A DNA stretch of 64,000 nt from Corynebacterium sp. UBA2622 (GTDB taxonomy: Bacteria; Actinomycetota; Actinomycetes; Mycobacteriales; Mycobacteriaceae). Positions 1 through 8,567 of the stretch are shown piece after piece; position 1 is the stretch's first letter; each line of letters starts with the position of its first letter. Below the pieces are notes generated by a model. It was not told where the DNA came from. It saw only the letters and a program-made list of their open reading frames with translations, and did no database searches. The DNA lies in NCBI RefSeq assembly GCF_002339505.1, contig NZ_DDJO01000013.1, forward strand, positions 20,893 through 84,892, written 5' to 3'. Both the position numbers and the translations under genes were made by a program.

Positions 1-198
1 GGTGAGGGACAGCGCCGTCGCGTCGGGGCGGGGGGTGGTGGCGTCGATAAGCATGCCGCCGGGGGCGGGGAGCGCGTCGTTGAAGGGGGCGGAGATGCGC
101 GAATAGGCGATGGAGTGGAAGCGGCGCACGTCCCCCGACACCGTGCCGAGGACGGTGCCGGCGGGGCAGGTGACCTCCGCAGTGCTGGGCTGGCTCAT
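1..198 (-). CDS. Carboxylesterase family protein, N-terminal fragment
   Basis: The gene runs off the left edge, so only the first 66 codons are present. The N-terminus contains the sequence GTVSGDVRRF followed by FHSIAYSRI, which resembles the start of type B carboxylesterases (the G-x-V-x-G strand pair before the first helix). Catalytic residues are outside the window. The start ATG is at 198. A hexamer TAGACT (207-212, read on the minus strand) ends eight bases before it and there is no ribosome-binding site, so the transcript is probably leaderless. It is divergent from the M3 peptidase gene with only 39 bases between the two starts. Family assignment is from the N-terminus alone. Confidence 0.6.
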   Translation of the reverse strand, partial: MSQPSTAEVTCPAGTVLGTVSGDVRRFHSIAYSRISAPFNDALPAPGGMLIDATTPRPDATALSLT

Positions 199-237
199 GG
201 GGGTTCAGTCTAGAACCCCGCCGTAGGATGGGGAGCC
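199..237. promoter_or_regulatory. Divergent leaderless promoter pair
   Basis: This 39-base gap separates two divergent start codons. On the plus strand TAGGAT (224-229) ends eight bases before the M3 peptidase ATG. On the minus strand TAGACT (207-212) ends eight bases before the esterase ATG. Neither gene has a Shine-Dalgarno sequence. The reading as two minus-10 elements with transcription starting at the start codons is inferred from corynebacterial TANNNT minus-10 consensus. Confidence 0.55.
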
Positions 238-2202
238 ATGAGCGACAACCCCCTTCTCCGCCCCTCGACGCTGCCGTACAACCTCCCGGACTTCCGCGCG
301 ATCCGCCTGGAGCACGTGGAGCCCGCGTTCGATGAGGCGCTGTCCAGGCACGCCGCGGAGATCTCCGCCATCCTCACCGAGCCGCAGCCCACGTGGGCCA
401 ACACCGTGGAGGCGCTGGAGCTGGCGGGGGCGGACCTGGAGCGCGTCACCGCGTGGTTCTTCAACCTGCAGGGCACCGACGCCACCAACGAGTTCGACGA
501 GGTGGCGGACCGCATCGTGCCCAAGCTGTCGGCGCACATGGACTCCATCTACCAGAACGCCGAGCTCCACCGCCGCCTGACCCGTGTCGAGGTGCCGGAC
601 GACGAGGAGTCGCGGCGCCTGCACGAGCACCTGCTGCGCCAGTTCGTCCGCCGCGGTGCCGAGCTCGACGCCGCCGGCAAGACGCGCCTGGTGGAGATCA
701 ACCAGCGCCTCAGCGAGCTCAGCGAGAAGTTCGGCCGCAACCTGCTTGCGGACACGCAGTCGCTCGCCGTTCGTTTCACCCGCGACGACCTCGCGGGCCT
801 GAGCGACGAACAGCTCGCCGCCTACCGCGACGCCGCGCACCCCGAGGAGTACCTCGTGCCCATCGAGCTCCCCACCACCCAGGCCCTCCAGGCCGAGCTG
901 GACAGCCCCGCGGCCCGCCGGGCGCTTTTCGACGCCTCCCGCGCCCGCGGCCGGTCCACCAACCCCGCGCTGGTCACCGAGTCGGTGCGCCTGCGCCAGG
1001 AGCGCGCGAAGCTGCTCGGCTACCCCACCCACGCCGACTACGTCATCGCCGAGGAGACCGCCGGCACCGCCGCCGCGGCCCGGCAGCTCATCGCGGACCT
1101 CGCCCCCGCGGCCGCCGCCAACGCTGAGGCGGAGCGCAAGCTCGCCGGGGAGCTCGCCGGCCGCGACGTCGACGGCGCCGACTGGCCCTACTGGCAGGCG
1201 AAGCGCCGCGAAGAGGAGCTCAACCTCAACGAGGCCGAGCTGCGCAACTATTTCCCGCTGGAGCGCGTGTTGCGCGACGGCGTCTTCCACGCCGCGAACC
1301 TGCTCTACGGCATCACCGTGACCCGCCGGGAGGACCTGCACGGCTACCGGGACGACGTCGACGTGTGGGAGGTCAAGGAGGCAGACGGCACCGGCATCGG
1401 CCTGCTGCTCACCGACTACCGGGCGCGCCCCTCCAAGCGCGGCGGGGCGTGGATGAGCTCCTTCGTCGACCAGTCCCGCCTGGCGGGGACCCGCCCGGTG
1501 GTGGTCAACGTCATGTCGATCTCCTCGGAGCTGCTCTCCATCGACGAGGTCACCACAGTCTTCCACGAGTTCGGCCACGCCCTGCACGGCCTGCTCTCGG
1601 ACGTGCGCTACCCGTCCCTGTCCGGCACGAACGTCCCCCGCGACTGGGTGGAGTTCCCCTCCCAGATCAACGAGAACTACGCCTTCGCCCCCGAGATCGT
1701 GCGCAACTACGCCCGCCACGCGGAAACCGGTGAGCCGATCCCCGGGGAGCTTCTCGACGCCGTGCGCGCCTCCCGCCAGTTCGGCCAGGGCTTTGACACG
1801 GCCGAGTACCTCGCAGCCTGCGCGATCGACCTCGCCTGGCACTCCCTCGAGGGCGAGGTGCCCGAGGACATCGAGGCCTTCGAGGCGGCTGCGCTCGCGG
1901 AGTACGGCCTGGACGTCGAGGGCCTCGAACCGCGCTACCGCTCGACATGGTTCAACCACATTTTCGCCGGGGGTTACTCCGCGGGGTACTACTCCTACCT
2001 CTGGGCGGAGGCGCTTGACGCGGACGGCTACCGGCTCGTCGAGGAGGAGGGTATCAACCGCGCCACGGGGCAGAAGTTCCGCGACGCGATCCTGAGCAGG
2101 GGAGCGGCCCGCGACTACGCCGAGGCCTACCGCGCCTTCCGGGGCCGCGACAAGGACACCCGCCCGCTGCTGGAGCGCCGCGGCCTCGCCGGGAGCGTGT
2201 GA
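238..2202 (+). CDS. dcp: M3 family oligopeptidase / peptidyl-dipeptidase
   Basis: A 654-residue cytosolic zinc metallopeptidase of family M3 (thimet oligopeptidase / oligopeptidase A / Dcp group), which trims short peptides. The zinc-binding motif HEFGHALHG lies near residue 443, with the downstream glutamate-containing helix (SQINENY) that supplies the third ligand. Length is typical (about 680). There is no signal peptide. The ATG at 238 follows TAGGAT by eight bases, so it is probably leaderless. It is followed by two very small membrane-protein genes in the same direction, the first overlapping its stop codon. Whether it acts as dipeptidyl carboxypeptidase or oligopeptidase cannot be decided from sequence. 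Confidence 0.9.
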   Translation: MSDNPLLRPSTLPYNLPDFRAIRLEHVEPAFDEALSRHAAEISAILTEPQPTWANTVEALELAGADLERVTAWFFNLQGTDATNEFDEVADRIVPKLSAHMDSIYQNAELHRRLTRVEVPDDEESRRLHEHLLRQFVRRGAELDAAGKTRLVEINQRLSELSEKFGRNLLADTQSLAVRFTRDDLAGLSDEQLAAYRDAAHPEEYLVPIELPTTQALQAELDSPAARRALFDASRARGRSTNPALVTESVRLRQERAKLLGYPTHADYVIAEETAGTAAAARQLIADLAPAAAANAEAERKLAGELAGRDVDGADWPYWQAKRREEELNLNEAELRNYFPLERVLRDGVFHAANLLYGITVTRREDLHGYRDDVDVWEVKEADGTGIGLLLTDYRARPSKRGGAWMSSFVDQSRLAGTRPVVVNVMSISSELLSIDEVTTVFHEFGHALHGLLSDVRYPSLSGTNVPRDWVEFPSQINENYAFAPEIVRNYARHAETGEPIPGELLDAVRASRQFGQGFDTAEYLAACAIDLAWHSLEGEVPEDIEAFEAAALAEYGLDVEGLEPRYRSTWFNHIFAGGYSAGYYSYLWAEALDADGYRLVEEEGINRATGQKFRDAILSRGAARDYAEAYRAFRGRDKDTRPLLERRGLAGSV

Positions 2203-2348
2203 GGGCGGTGTTCGGACTCAGCCCCTGGCTCCAGCTCCCGCTGGTGCTCGTCGTTGCCCTTCCCTTGGCCGGGGTGATCGGGGCGGTGCTGCTGCGCGCC
2301 GTCGACGGCCTCGCCCGCCTGTTCACGCGCGGGGCGCGGCGGAAGTAG
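2199..2348 (+). CDS. Small single-pass membrane protein (49 aa)
   Basis: The GTG start at 2199 overlaps the stop codon of the M3 peptidase gene (GTGA), which suggests translational coupling. The product is 49 residues with one long hydrophobic stretch (about residues 9-32) and a basic C-terminal tail rich in Arg, so it should insert with the tail in the cytoplasm. A second GTG at 2208 is possible. The function is unknown. Its stop codon TAG is also the first half of the TAGGAT element in front of the next gene. Confidence rests on the clean overlap, hydrophobic pattern and position. Confidence 0.55.
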   Translation: MRAVFGLSPWLQLPLVLVVALPLAGVIGAVLLRAVDGLARLFTRGARRK

Positions 2349-2359
2349 GATTGTCTGCC

Positions 2360-2500
2360 ATGGCGAACCCCGAAGAACTGCGCAAGCAAGACCAGAAGCT
2401 GCCCAAGGCGCGGCGGAAGTACCCGCAGTCCCGGGTGACCCAGGCGCTGTGGGTGATGATCGCGCTGGTCGTCGTCGCGGGGCTGGCGAGCCTCTTCTAA
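2360..2500 (+). CDS. Small tail-anchored membrane protein (46 aa)
   Basis: A 46-residue protein with a highly charged N-terminal half (Lys, Arg, Glu) and a C-terminal hydrophobic helix of about 18 residues ending two residues from the stop, the layout of a tail-anchored protein. The ATG at 2360 lies eight bases after TAGGAT (2346-2351), matching the leaderless pattern of neighbouring genes, which supports it as a real gene. It is convergent with malQ. It may be one of the small corynebacterial proteins that accompany the M3 peptidase gene. No function is known. Confidence 0.6.
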   Translation: MANPEELRKQDQKLPKARRKYPQSRVTQALWVMIALVVVAGLASLF

Positions 2501-2518
2501 CTGGCTCGTCCAGCCGGA

Positions 2519-4684
2519 TCAGCGCGGACGCCGTGAGGCGCGCGCCACCCGGTGGAACAGATCGTTGCCGGCGAGGTCCTCGATGAGGACCGTTTCCCCC
2601 CGGGCGTCGCCGAGCGGGATGCACCAGTTTGGGTACTGCTCCGCGTTGGTGCCCGGCTGGTTCTGGATGCGCGTGTCGCCCACCATATCCACCAGGTTCG
2701 TGCAGGTCAGGGCCGAGGGGGTGCCCGCGATGAAGCGGTTGAGCCCCACCAGGAGGTCCTCCACCTGCTCGGGGGTGAACTCCACGGGTTCCTCCGCGTC
2801 GATGACCATGAGGTGGGTGAAGTCGGTTCCCGCCAGCGGGGTGCCCTCGAAGGCCCCGGTCTCCCGCGCGGTGTCCAGGACCGCCGCGTGCCAGGCGGCG
2901 TCGCTCTGGTTCAGCTCGTCGAGCGTTTCCTCGACCAGCCCGAGCTCCACGCGCAGCTTGTTGTGCGCGCCCTGGAGGAAGCCGGCGGTGGGGGGAAGGT
3001 CGTGGGTGCCCACCGAGGACAGTGCCAGGTGGCGGTACTGGTTCTGCGGCAGCGGCGTACTCCCGGGAGGGGTGTCCTCAAACCAGATGACGCTCGTGCC
3101 CAGCACGCCCTTGTCGCGCAGCACGTCCTGCACCCACGGCTCGAAGGTCCCCATGTCCTCACCGACCACGATCGCCCCGGCGCGCTCCGCCTCCAGGGCG
3201 AGCACGCCGAGCATCGCCTCGTGGTCGTAGTTCATGTAGGCGCCCTCGGCGGGCTTGCCGGTGCGGGGGATCCAGAACAGGCGGAACAGGCCGAGGATGT
3301 GGTCGACGCGCACGCCGCCGGAGTGGCGCAGCGCGGTGCGCAGCAGGTCGCGCCACGGGCCGTAGCCGGCCTCCGCCAGCGCGTGCGGGTTCCACGGCGG
3401 CTGGGACCAGTCCTGGCCCTGCTGGGAGAACTGGTCCGGCGGGGCGCCCACCGAGGCCCCGCCCACGAGGACATCGGCCAGCGTTGCGGCGTCGGCCCCG
3501 CCGGGGTGCACGCCCACCGCGAGGTCGGTGACGATTCCGATGCGCATGCCCGCGGCGAGCGCCCGCTCCTGGGCGATGCGCCGCTGTTCGTCGGCGATGA
3601 ACTGCAGCCACATGTAGAAGCGGGTGAGCTCCTCGAGCTCCTGCTCGTCCGCGGCCCCGTGCCTGGCGGCCGAGCCCGCCCCGAGGGCCTGCCCGGCGCA
3701 CCAGCGGCCGAACTCGCGCAGGCCCTCGCCCTCGTCGGCGGCGAAGGTCTCGAAGTGCCCGCGGCGCTCATCGTCGGCCTCCGCCAGGTAGAACAGCTCG
3801 CGCAGCACGTCGAGCTTGGCGGCGAAGATGTCGTCGCGGGCGATGGCCTCGGCGCTGCGGTTGGTCGCCTTGAGCGGCGCGGCCAGCTCGGCGACCTCCC
3901 TGCGGGTGGCCTCGTCGAGGCGCTGCCACTCGGGCACGGACTCCACGGCGATGTAGATGGGGTTGACGAAGCGCCGCGAGCTCGGCAGGTAGGGCGAGTC
4001 CTCCACCGGCGTCACGGGCTCGGCGGCGTGGACCGGGTTGATCAGCAGGTAGTCCGCACCCTCCGCCGCGACGGTCTCCGCCAGGGTGGCCAGGTCGTGG
4101 AAGTCGCCGATGCCCCAGGAACCCTCCGAGCGCACCGAGTAGAGCTGCGCCATGACGCCGAACGCCGGGTCCCGGATGAACTCCTGGTTCGTCTGCAGCG
4201 TGTTGGGCACCACGATGAGGGCGCAGGCGGCTTCCAGGTCGTCGGACTCCAGGTGCAACCGGTGCCAGCCGAGGGGCAGGTCACCCGGGACGTGGAAGGT
4301 CGCCTCGCCCCAGGTCACGCCGTCGACCGTGGCGGGCGGGGTCCAGTTCTCGTCCTGCCAGGCGTCTCGCGAGGAGCCGTCCTCCAGGCTGATCCACACG
4401 TGCGCGGGGTGGCCGTCGTGGACGTGGACGGGGAAGTGCTTCTCCTGGCCTGCCACGGCCACGACGCACGGCGGCAGGGGGCGGGTGGCCCAGTGCTGCT
4501 CACGCTGCGAGAGGTAGAAGCTGAGCTCCTCGTCGGTCGGGTCGTCGCCAAGCGGAAGCCCCAGGGCCTGCAGGAGCTGGATGTAGGAGGTGTGCGGCGG
4601 TTCGGTCAACAGACCGTTCGAGGCCCAGTAGCTCAGGCCGAAACCGTAGGAGGAGGCCAGGGTGTTCAGGAGTTCCGCGTTCAT
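2519..4684 (-). CDS. malQ: 4-alpha-glucanotransferase (amylomaltase)
   Basis: A 721-residue GH77 enzyme that transfers maltodextrin segments between alpha-1,4-glucans, part of maltose and glycogen-related metabolism in the cytosol. Seen directly: an N-terminal beta-rich extension of about 150 residues typical of actinobacterial MalQ; the GH77 barrel with RVDHILGLFRLFW (nucleophile Asp, near residue 458); VVGEDMGTF (acid/base Glu, near 508); and SVGTHDLPPTAGF (third carboxylate, near 561). The length fits C. glutamicum MalQ (about 706). The start chosen is ATG 4684 because it begins the conserved MNAELLNTL; an in-frame GTG lies immediately upstream. The gene is divergent from the acyl-CoA ligase gene. 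Confidence 0.93.
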   Translation of the reverse strand: MNAELLNTLASSYGFGLSYWASNGLLTEPPHTSYIQLLQALGLPLGDDPTDEELSFYLSQREQHWATRPLPPCVVAVAGQEKHFPVHVHDGHPAHVWISLEDGSSRDAWQDENWTPPATVDGVTWGEATFHVPGDLPLGWHRLHLESDDLEAACALIVVPNTLQTNQEFIRDPAFGVMAQLYSVRSEGSWGIGDFHDLATLAETVAAEGADYLLINPVHAAEPVTPVEDSPYLPSSRRFVNPIYIAVESVPEWQRLDEATRREVAELAAPLKATNRSAEAIARDDIFAAKLDVLRELFYLAEADDERRGHFETFAADEGEGLREFGRWCAGQALGAGSAARHGAADEQELEELTRFYMWLQFIADEQRRIAQERALAAGMRIGIVTDLAVGVHPGGADAATLADVLVGGASVGAPPDQFSQQGQDWSQPPWNPHALAEAGYGPWRDLLRTALRHSGGVRVDHILGLFRLFWIPRTGKPAEGAYMNYDHEAMLGVLALEAERAGAIVVGEDMGTFEPWVQDVLRDKGVLGTSVIWFEDTPPGSTPLPQNQYRHLALSSVGTHDLPPTAGFLQGAHNKLRVELGLVEETLDELNQSDAAWHAAVLDTARETGAFEGTPLAGTDFTHLMVIDAEEPVEFTPEQVEDLLVGLNRFIAGTPSALTCTNLVDMVGDTRIQNQPGTNAEQYPNWCIPLGDARGETVLIEDLAGNDLFHRVARASRRPR

Positions 4685-4762
4685 CACAAGAGGCCATTGT
4701 GCCAAAGATGCCCGCGCGCCACCCCATGAGCGTGCGCCGGGCCGGGGTGTAACGTACACCAC

Positions 4763-6601
4763 ATGGTTTCCGAGATCTACACCACAGAGGCCGGGTTCGA
4801 GCTGGCCCCCACCGACACCTGCGTGTCCACCCTGATCGAGCTGTGCACCGAGAACCCGCACCTGGTGCTGTTCTCCCGCCCGCAGAACTACTACTGGGTC
4901 AACGTCAGCGCCGCCGAGTTCCTCCAGGAGGTCTACGCCCTGGCCCGCGGGCTCGTCGCCAACGGCATCGAGCCCGGCGACAGGGTGGCGCTTCTGTCCA
5001 ACACCCGCTACGAGTGGCAGCTCGTCGACTTCGCCATCTGGGTCGCCGGCGGCGTGACCGTGCCGATCTACCCGTCGAGCTCCCCGCACCAGATCCAGTG
5101 GATCATCGAGGACTCCGGTGCGAAGCTCGCGGTCTCGGAAAAAGTGGAGAACACCCGCGCCATGTCCCACCTCGTCCTCCAGGACGACGGCACCCCGCGC
5201 CTCGCCGGGTCTACCTCCCAGCTGCGCAAGATCTACGAGATCAACTCGGGCGGGCTGACCAAGCTGCGCAACGAGGGCAAAGACGTCGAGCAGTCGCTTC
5301 TCGACGACCGCGTTGCCGGCCTCACCCACGACAGCCTCGCCTCCATCGTCTACACCTCCGGCACCACCGGGCGCCCGAAGGGCGCCGAGCTCACCCACGG
5401 CAACTGGATCCACCAGACCCGCGCCCTGGCCACCAACCCGATCGGCGAGGTCGCCCGCCCCGGCAAGCGCGTGGTCACCTTCCTCCCGCTGGCGCACGTG
5501 CTGCAGCGCGCCGTCGCCATCGCCCTCACCATCCACGGCGCGACCCAGACCCACTGGGCGGACGCCTCCTCCATCACGGTGGAGCTGCAGCGCGCCCAGC
5601 CGAACATGGTGCTGGGCGTGCCGCGCGTGTTCGAGAAGGTCCGCAACGCGGCGTACAACAAGGCCGCGGACGGTTCGGGCGTCGGCAAGCGCGTGTTCCT
5701 CGAGGCGGAGCGCGCGGCGATCGCCTACTCGAAGGCGATGGACACGCCGGAGGGGCCGTCGCGCTCCCTGCGCGCGGCGCACCGCGTCTTCGACCGCCTG
5801 GTGTACCGCCAGCTCAAGGAGGCGCTCGGCGGCAGCGTGGAGTACGGCATCACCGGCGGCTCGGCCATGAGCCCGGAGCTCAGCCACTTCTTTCGCGGCA
5901 TGGGTGTCCCGATCTACGAGGGCTACGGCCTGACCGAGACCACCGCCGCGAGCTGCGTGAATAACAGGGTCGACCAGCGCGTGGGCACCGTCGGCCGCCC
6001 GGTGCAGGGCTACGAGGTGCGCATCACCGACGACGGCGAAATCGAGTTCCGCGGTCCCGGTGTGTTCCGCGCCTACTGGAACAACCCGGAGGCCACCGAG
6101 CAGGCCAAGCGCGACGGCTGGTTCAACACCGGCGACCTCGGCGAGGTGGACGAGCAGGGTTTCGTGCGCATCACGGGGCGCAAGAAGGACCTCATCGTCA
6201 CCGCAGGCGGCAAGAACGTCTCCCCGGGCCCGCTGGAGGAGATCATCCGCCAGGACCCCCTGATCGCCAACGCGCTCGTGGTCGGCGACGGCAAACCCTT
6301 CATCGGCCTCCTGGTCACTCTCGATCCGGAGGAGCTGAAGCGCTGGAAGGCGCAGCACAACGTCCCGGAGTCCGCCTCGCTGAAGGACCTCTCCCAGAAC
6401 GCGCAGCTGCGCGCGGAGATCCAGGACGCGGTGAACGTCGCCAACGCCACCGTCAGTCACGCGGAGGCGATCAAGAAGTTCCGCATTCTCGACCGCGACC
6501 TCAGCGAGCAGGACGGGGAGATGACGCCGACGCTCAAGGTCAAGCGCAACGTGGTCTTCGACCGTTTCGCCGACGACATCGACGCCCTCTACCGCCGGTA
6601 G
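4763..6601 (+). CDS. fadD15: Long-chain fatty-acid--CoA ligase (FadD15 type)
   Basis: A 612-residue AMP-forming acyl-CoA synthetase. It activates fatty acids with ATP and CoA through an acyl-adenylate. Motifs seen: YTSGTTGRPKGAELTH (P-loop, about residues 196-211), GYGLTET (A5 motif), GWFNTGDLGEVDEQGF (A7) and the hinge/lysine region GRKKDLIVTAGGKNVSP (A8). No membrane segment is visible. The ATG follows TAACGT by seven bases without a ribosome-binding site, so it is probably leaderless. The family assignment is firm; chain-length preference is not visible in the sequence. Confidence 0.92.
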   Translation: MVSEIYTTEAGFELAPTDTCVSTLIELCTENPHLVLFSRPQNYYWVNVSAAEFLQEVYALARGLVANGIEPGDRVALLSNTRYEWQLVDFAIWVAGGVTVPIYPSSSPHQIQWIIEDSGAKLAVSEKVENTRAMSHLVLQDDGTPRLAGSTSQLRKIYEINSGGLTKLRNEGKDVEQSLLDDRVAGLTHDSLASIVYTSGTTGRPKGAELTHGNWIHQTRALATNPIGEVARPGKRVVTFLPLAHVLQRAVAIALTIHGATQTHWADASSITVELQRAQPNMVLGVPRVFEKVRNAAYNKAADGSGVGKRVFLEAERAAIAYSKAMDTPEGPSRSLRAAHRVFDRLVYRQLKEALGGSVEYGITGGSAMSPELSHFFRGMGVPIYEGYGLTETTAASCVNNRVDQRVGTVGRPVQGYEVRITDDGEIEFRGPGVFRAYWNNPEATEQAKRDGWFNTGDLGEVDEQGFVRITGRKKDLIVTAGGKNVSPGPLEEIIRQDPLIANALVVGDGKPFIGLLVTLDPEELKRWKAQHNVPESASLKDLSQNAQLRAEIQDAVNVANATVSHAEAIKKFRILDRDLSEQDGEMTPTLKVKRNVVFDRFADDIDALYRR

Positions 6602-6612
6602 GGATTTTCTGC

Positions 6613-6645
6613 GGCGCGCCGCCCGAGGGGGAACGGCGGCGTGCC
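6613..6645 (+). terminator. Possible terminator hairpin after the acyl-CoA ligase gene
   Basis: Eleven-base arms (6613-6623 and 6635-6645) pair with one mismatch around an 11-base loop, twelve bases after the ligase stop codon. There is no run of T after it, so intrinsic termination is uncertain. Confidence 0.35.
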
Positions 6646-6714
6646 CTAACATCTCTCCTACGTTTCCCGGCAATTTCCAAGGCGCCGGACAGTTGCTCGT
6701 GAAGGGGGCTTGCA

Positions 6715-7383
6715 GTGCACAAAAACGCGGCTTTGTTGCGTCACCGCGAGCTGACCCAGGAGATCTACAACATCGGTGACGAGGTCGCGGAGTACATCGA
6801 GCACATCGCCGAGGCGATCGCGGATTACGACGGGGAGCTGACCGACGACTGCCTCGCCGAGTTTTCCGAGATCGTCGACGACGCCCGCCAGGACGCCCGC
6901 CGCGTCGTCGGCGAGCTGATCGGCCTGCGCCAGGCTCTCACCTCCGGGATGCGCGCCGGGTCCCTGTCCGCCAGCGCCAGCCCCGAGGAGAAGGTGCCGG
7001 AGCCCGATTACCTCGACGCCGCCGGGATGGAGGACATCTTCCCGCTGCAGGCCCCCTTCTCGGTGCGCACCATGCATGACGCCCTAACCGGGCGCACGGA
7101 CCTGGCAGTGCAGCACCTCACGGAGATCGTGGAATACAACCTCGAGCAGACCGACATGGTCGCCCGCGAACTCGGCGCCGTCTCGCTGCCGCACCTCTAC
7201 GGCCGCGTCGGCGAGCTCGTCGAGGCCGCCGTGGAGGGCTGGATGGAGACCGTCTGCGTCGACCACCCGGCCTTCGCCCGCACCATGCGCGGGTCCAACC
7301 CGCCGAAGTTCCTCGCCGAGCGGGCGCGCATCGACGCCATTGTGGCCAAGGTCGCCGCCAAGAGGTCGCGTCGGGGGGCTTAA
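6715..7383 (+). CDS. Conserved corynebacterial protein of unknown function
   Basis: A 222-residue soluble protein. The first 80 residues are strongly acidic and helical (EVAEYIEHIAEAIADYDGEL), followed by a low-complexity linker, and a second helical part ending in a basic tail (AAKRSRRGA). No catalytic motif, membrane segment or signal peptide is visible. The start is GTG at 6715; the upstream sequence is only weakly complementary to the 16S rRNA end. It lies between the acyl-CoA ligase and hemW in the same direction, with 33 bases to hemW. I do not recognise the family. Confidence 0.75.
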   Translation: MHKNAALLRHRELTQEIYNIGDEVAEYIEHIAEAIADYDGELTDDCLAEFSEIVDDARQDARRVVGELIGLRQALTSGMRAGSLSASASPEEKVPEPDYLDAAGMEDIFPLQAPFSVRTMHDALTGRTDLAVQHLTEIVEYNLEQTDMVARELGAVSLPHLYGRVGELVEAAVEGWMETVCVDHPAFARTMRGSNPPKFLAERARIDAIVAKVAAKRSRRGA

Positions 7384-7416
7384 GCCTGCGGCCCGCGGGG
7401 TCTAGGATGTGACCCC

Positions 7417-8535
7417 ATGCCCGCCACCCCGCCCTTCGGCGTCTACATCCACGTTCCCTTCTGCGCCACGCGCTGCGGCTACTGCGATTTCAACACCTAC
7501 ACCCCGCGGGAGACCTCGAGCTCCTTCGGCGCCTACCTCGACTCGCTGGAGCGGGAGCTGGCGCTCGCCGACACCCGCCCCGCCGATACCGTCTTCGTCG
7601 GCGGCGGCACCCCCTCGCTGCTCGGCGCCGACGGCCTCGCCCGGGTCCTCGGCATGGTCCGCGAGCACGTCGGGCTCAACCCCGGCGCGGAGGTGACCAC
7701 GGAGTCCAACCCGGAAAGCACCGACCCGGCCTACTTCGAGGGCCTGCTGGAGGCCGGCTTCACCCGCGTCTCGCTCGGGATGCAGTCCGCCTCCGGCTCC
7801 GTGCTGCGCGTGCTCGACCGCACCCACACCCCCGGGCGGGCCACCGCCGCCGCCCGGGAGGCGCTCGCCGCCGGCTTCGAGCACGTCAACCTGGACATGA
7901 TCTACGGCACTCCGACAGAGACCGATGACGACGTGCACGCCACTCTCGACGCCATCCTCGGCACCGGTGTCGACCACGTCTCCGCCTACTCCCTCATCGT
8001 GGAGGACGGCACGGCCATGGCCCGCAAGGTGCGCCGGGGGGAGCTGCCCGCCCCCAGCGAGGACGCCTACGCGGACCGCTACGAGATGATCGCCGCGACC
8101 CTCGAGGGAGCCGGTTACGGCTGGTACGAGGTGTCCAACTGGGCGAAACCGGGCGGGGAGTGCCGCCACAACCTGATCTACTGGCGCGGCGGCGAGTGGT
8201 GGGGCGCGGGCCCGGGTGCGCACGGCTTCGTCGGCGGGGAGCGCTTCTTCAACGTCAAGCGCCCCGAGCGCTACAACGCCGAGCTCGCCGAGGGGCACCT
8301 GCCCATCGAGGGGCGGGAGCGCATTGGGGAGGAGGACCGCCACTTCGAGCGCATCATGCTCGGGCTGCGGCTGCGCGAGGGCATCCCGCGGGAGTGGATC
8401 CGCCCGGGCGCGCGGGGGGTCGTCGACAAGCACGGGCGCGCGGGGTTGCTCGAGGTCGGGGAACGGGTCGCCGTGACGGATGCCGGCCGGTTGCTTGCGG
8501 ACGGGATTATCACCGACATCCTCGCCGCGGAGTAA
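7417..8535 (+). CDS. hemW: HemW, radical SAM heme chaperone
   Basis: A 372-residue radical SAM protein of the HemN/HemW group. The iron-sulfur motif CATRCGYC is at residues 16-23 (CxxxCxxC), followed by the GGGTPS SAM-binding strand and the C-terminal HemN domain. The protein is shorter than true HemN and lacks its N-terminal extension, so HemW, which carries heme to target enzymes, is more likely than coproporphyrinogen dehydrogenase, the name often given. The ATG follows TAGGAT (7403-7408) by eight bases and is probably leaderless. It is followed by hrcA, as in M. tuberculosis, where hemN/hemW lies near hrcA. Confidence 0.9.
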   Translation: MPATPPFGVYIHVPFCATRCGYCDFNTYTPRETSSSFGAYLDSLERELALADTRPADTVFVGGGTPSLLGADGLARVLGMVREHVGLNPGAEVTTESNPESTDPAYFEGLLEAGFTRVSLGMQSASGSVLRVLDRTHTPGRATAAAREALAAGFEHVNLDMIYGTPTETDDDVHATLDAILGTGVDHVSAYSLIVEDGTAMARKVRRGELPAPSEDAYADRYEMIAATLEGAGYGWYEVSNWAKPGGECRHNLIYWRGGEWWGAGPGAHGFVGGERFFNVKRPERYNAELAEGHLPIEGRERIGEEDRHFERIMLGLRLREGIPREWIRPGARGVVDKHGRAGLLEVGERVAVTDAGRLLADGIITDILAAE

Positions 8536-8540
8536 GGTAT

Positions 8541-8567
8541 CTGGCAGTCGAGGAAGGAGAGTGCCAG
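8541..8567 (+). promoter_or_regulatory. CIRCE operator abutting the hrcA start codon
   Basis: The arms CTGGCAGTC (8541-8549) and GAGTGCCAG (8559-8567) are separated by exactly nine bases and match in eight of nine positions, the geometry of the HrcA-binding CIRCE element in its actinobacterial CTGGCACTC form. The second arm ends at the base before the hrcA ATG. The nine-base spacer contains the purine-rich AGGAAGGA, the only plausible ribosome-binding site for hrcA. Confidence 0.8.

Noticed and set aside
205..1959. Long open frame of 584 codons on the minus strand through the M3 peptidase gene
   Set aside because: G+C-rich antisense shadow: composed of Val/Gly/Ala/Leu repeats, no domain, and the plus strand encodes a clear M3 peptidase.
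4685..6673. Upstream extension of malQ through the acyl-CoA ligase gene
   Set aside because: The added sequence is low-complexity and antisense to fadD15; MalQ homologues start near 4684.
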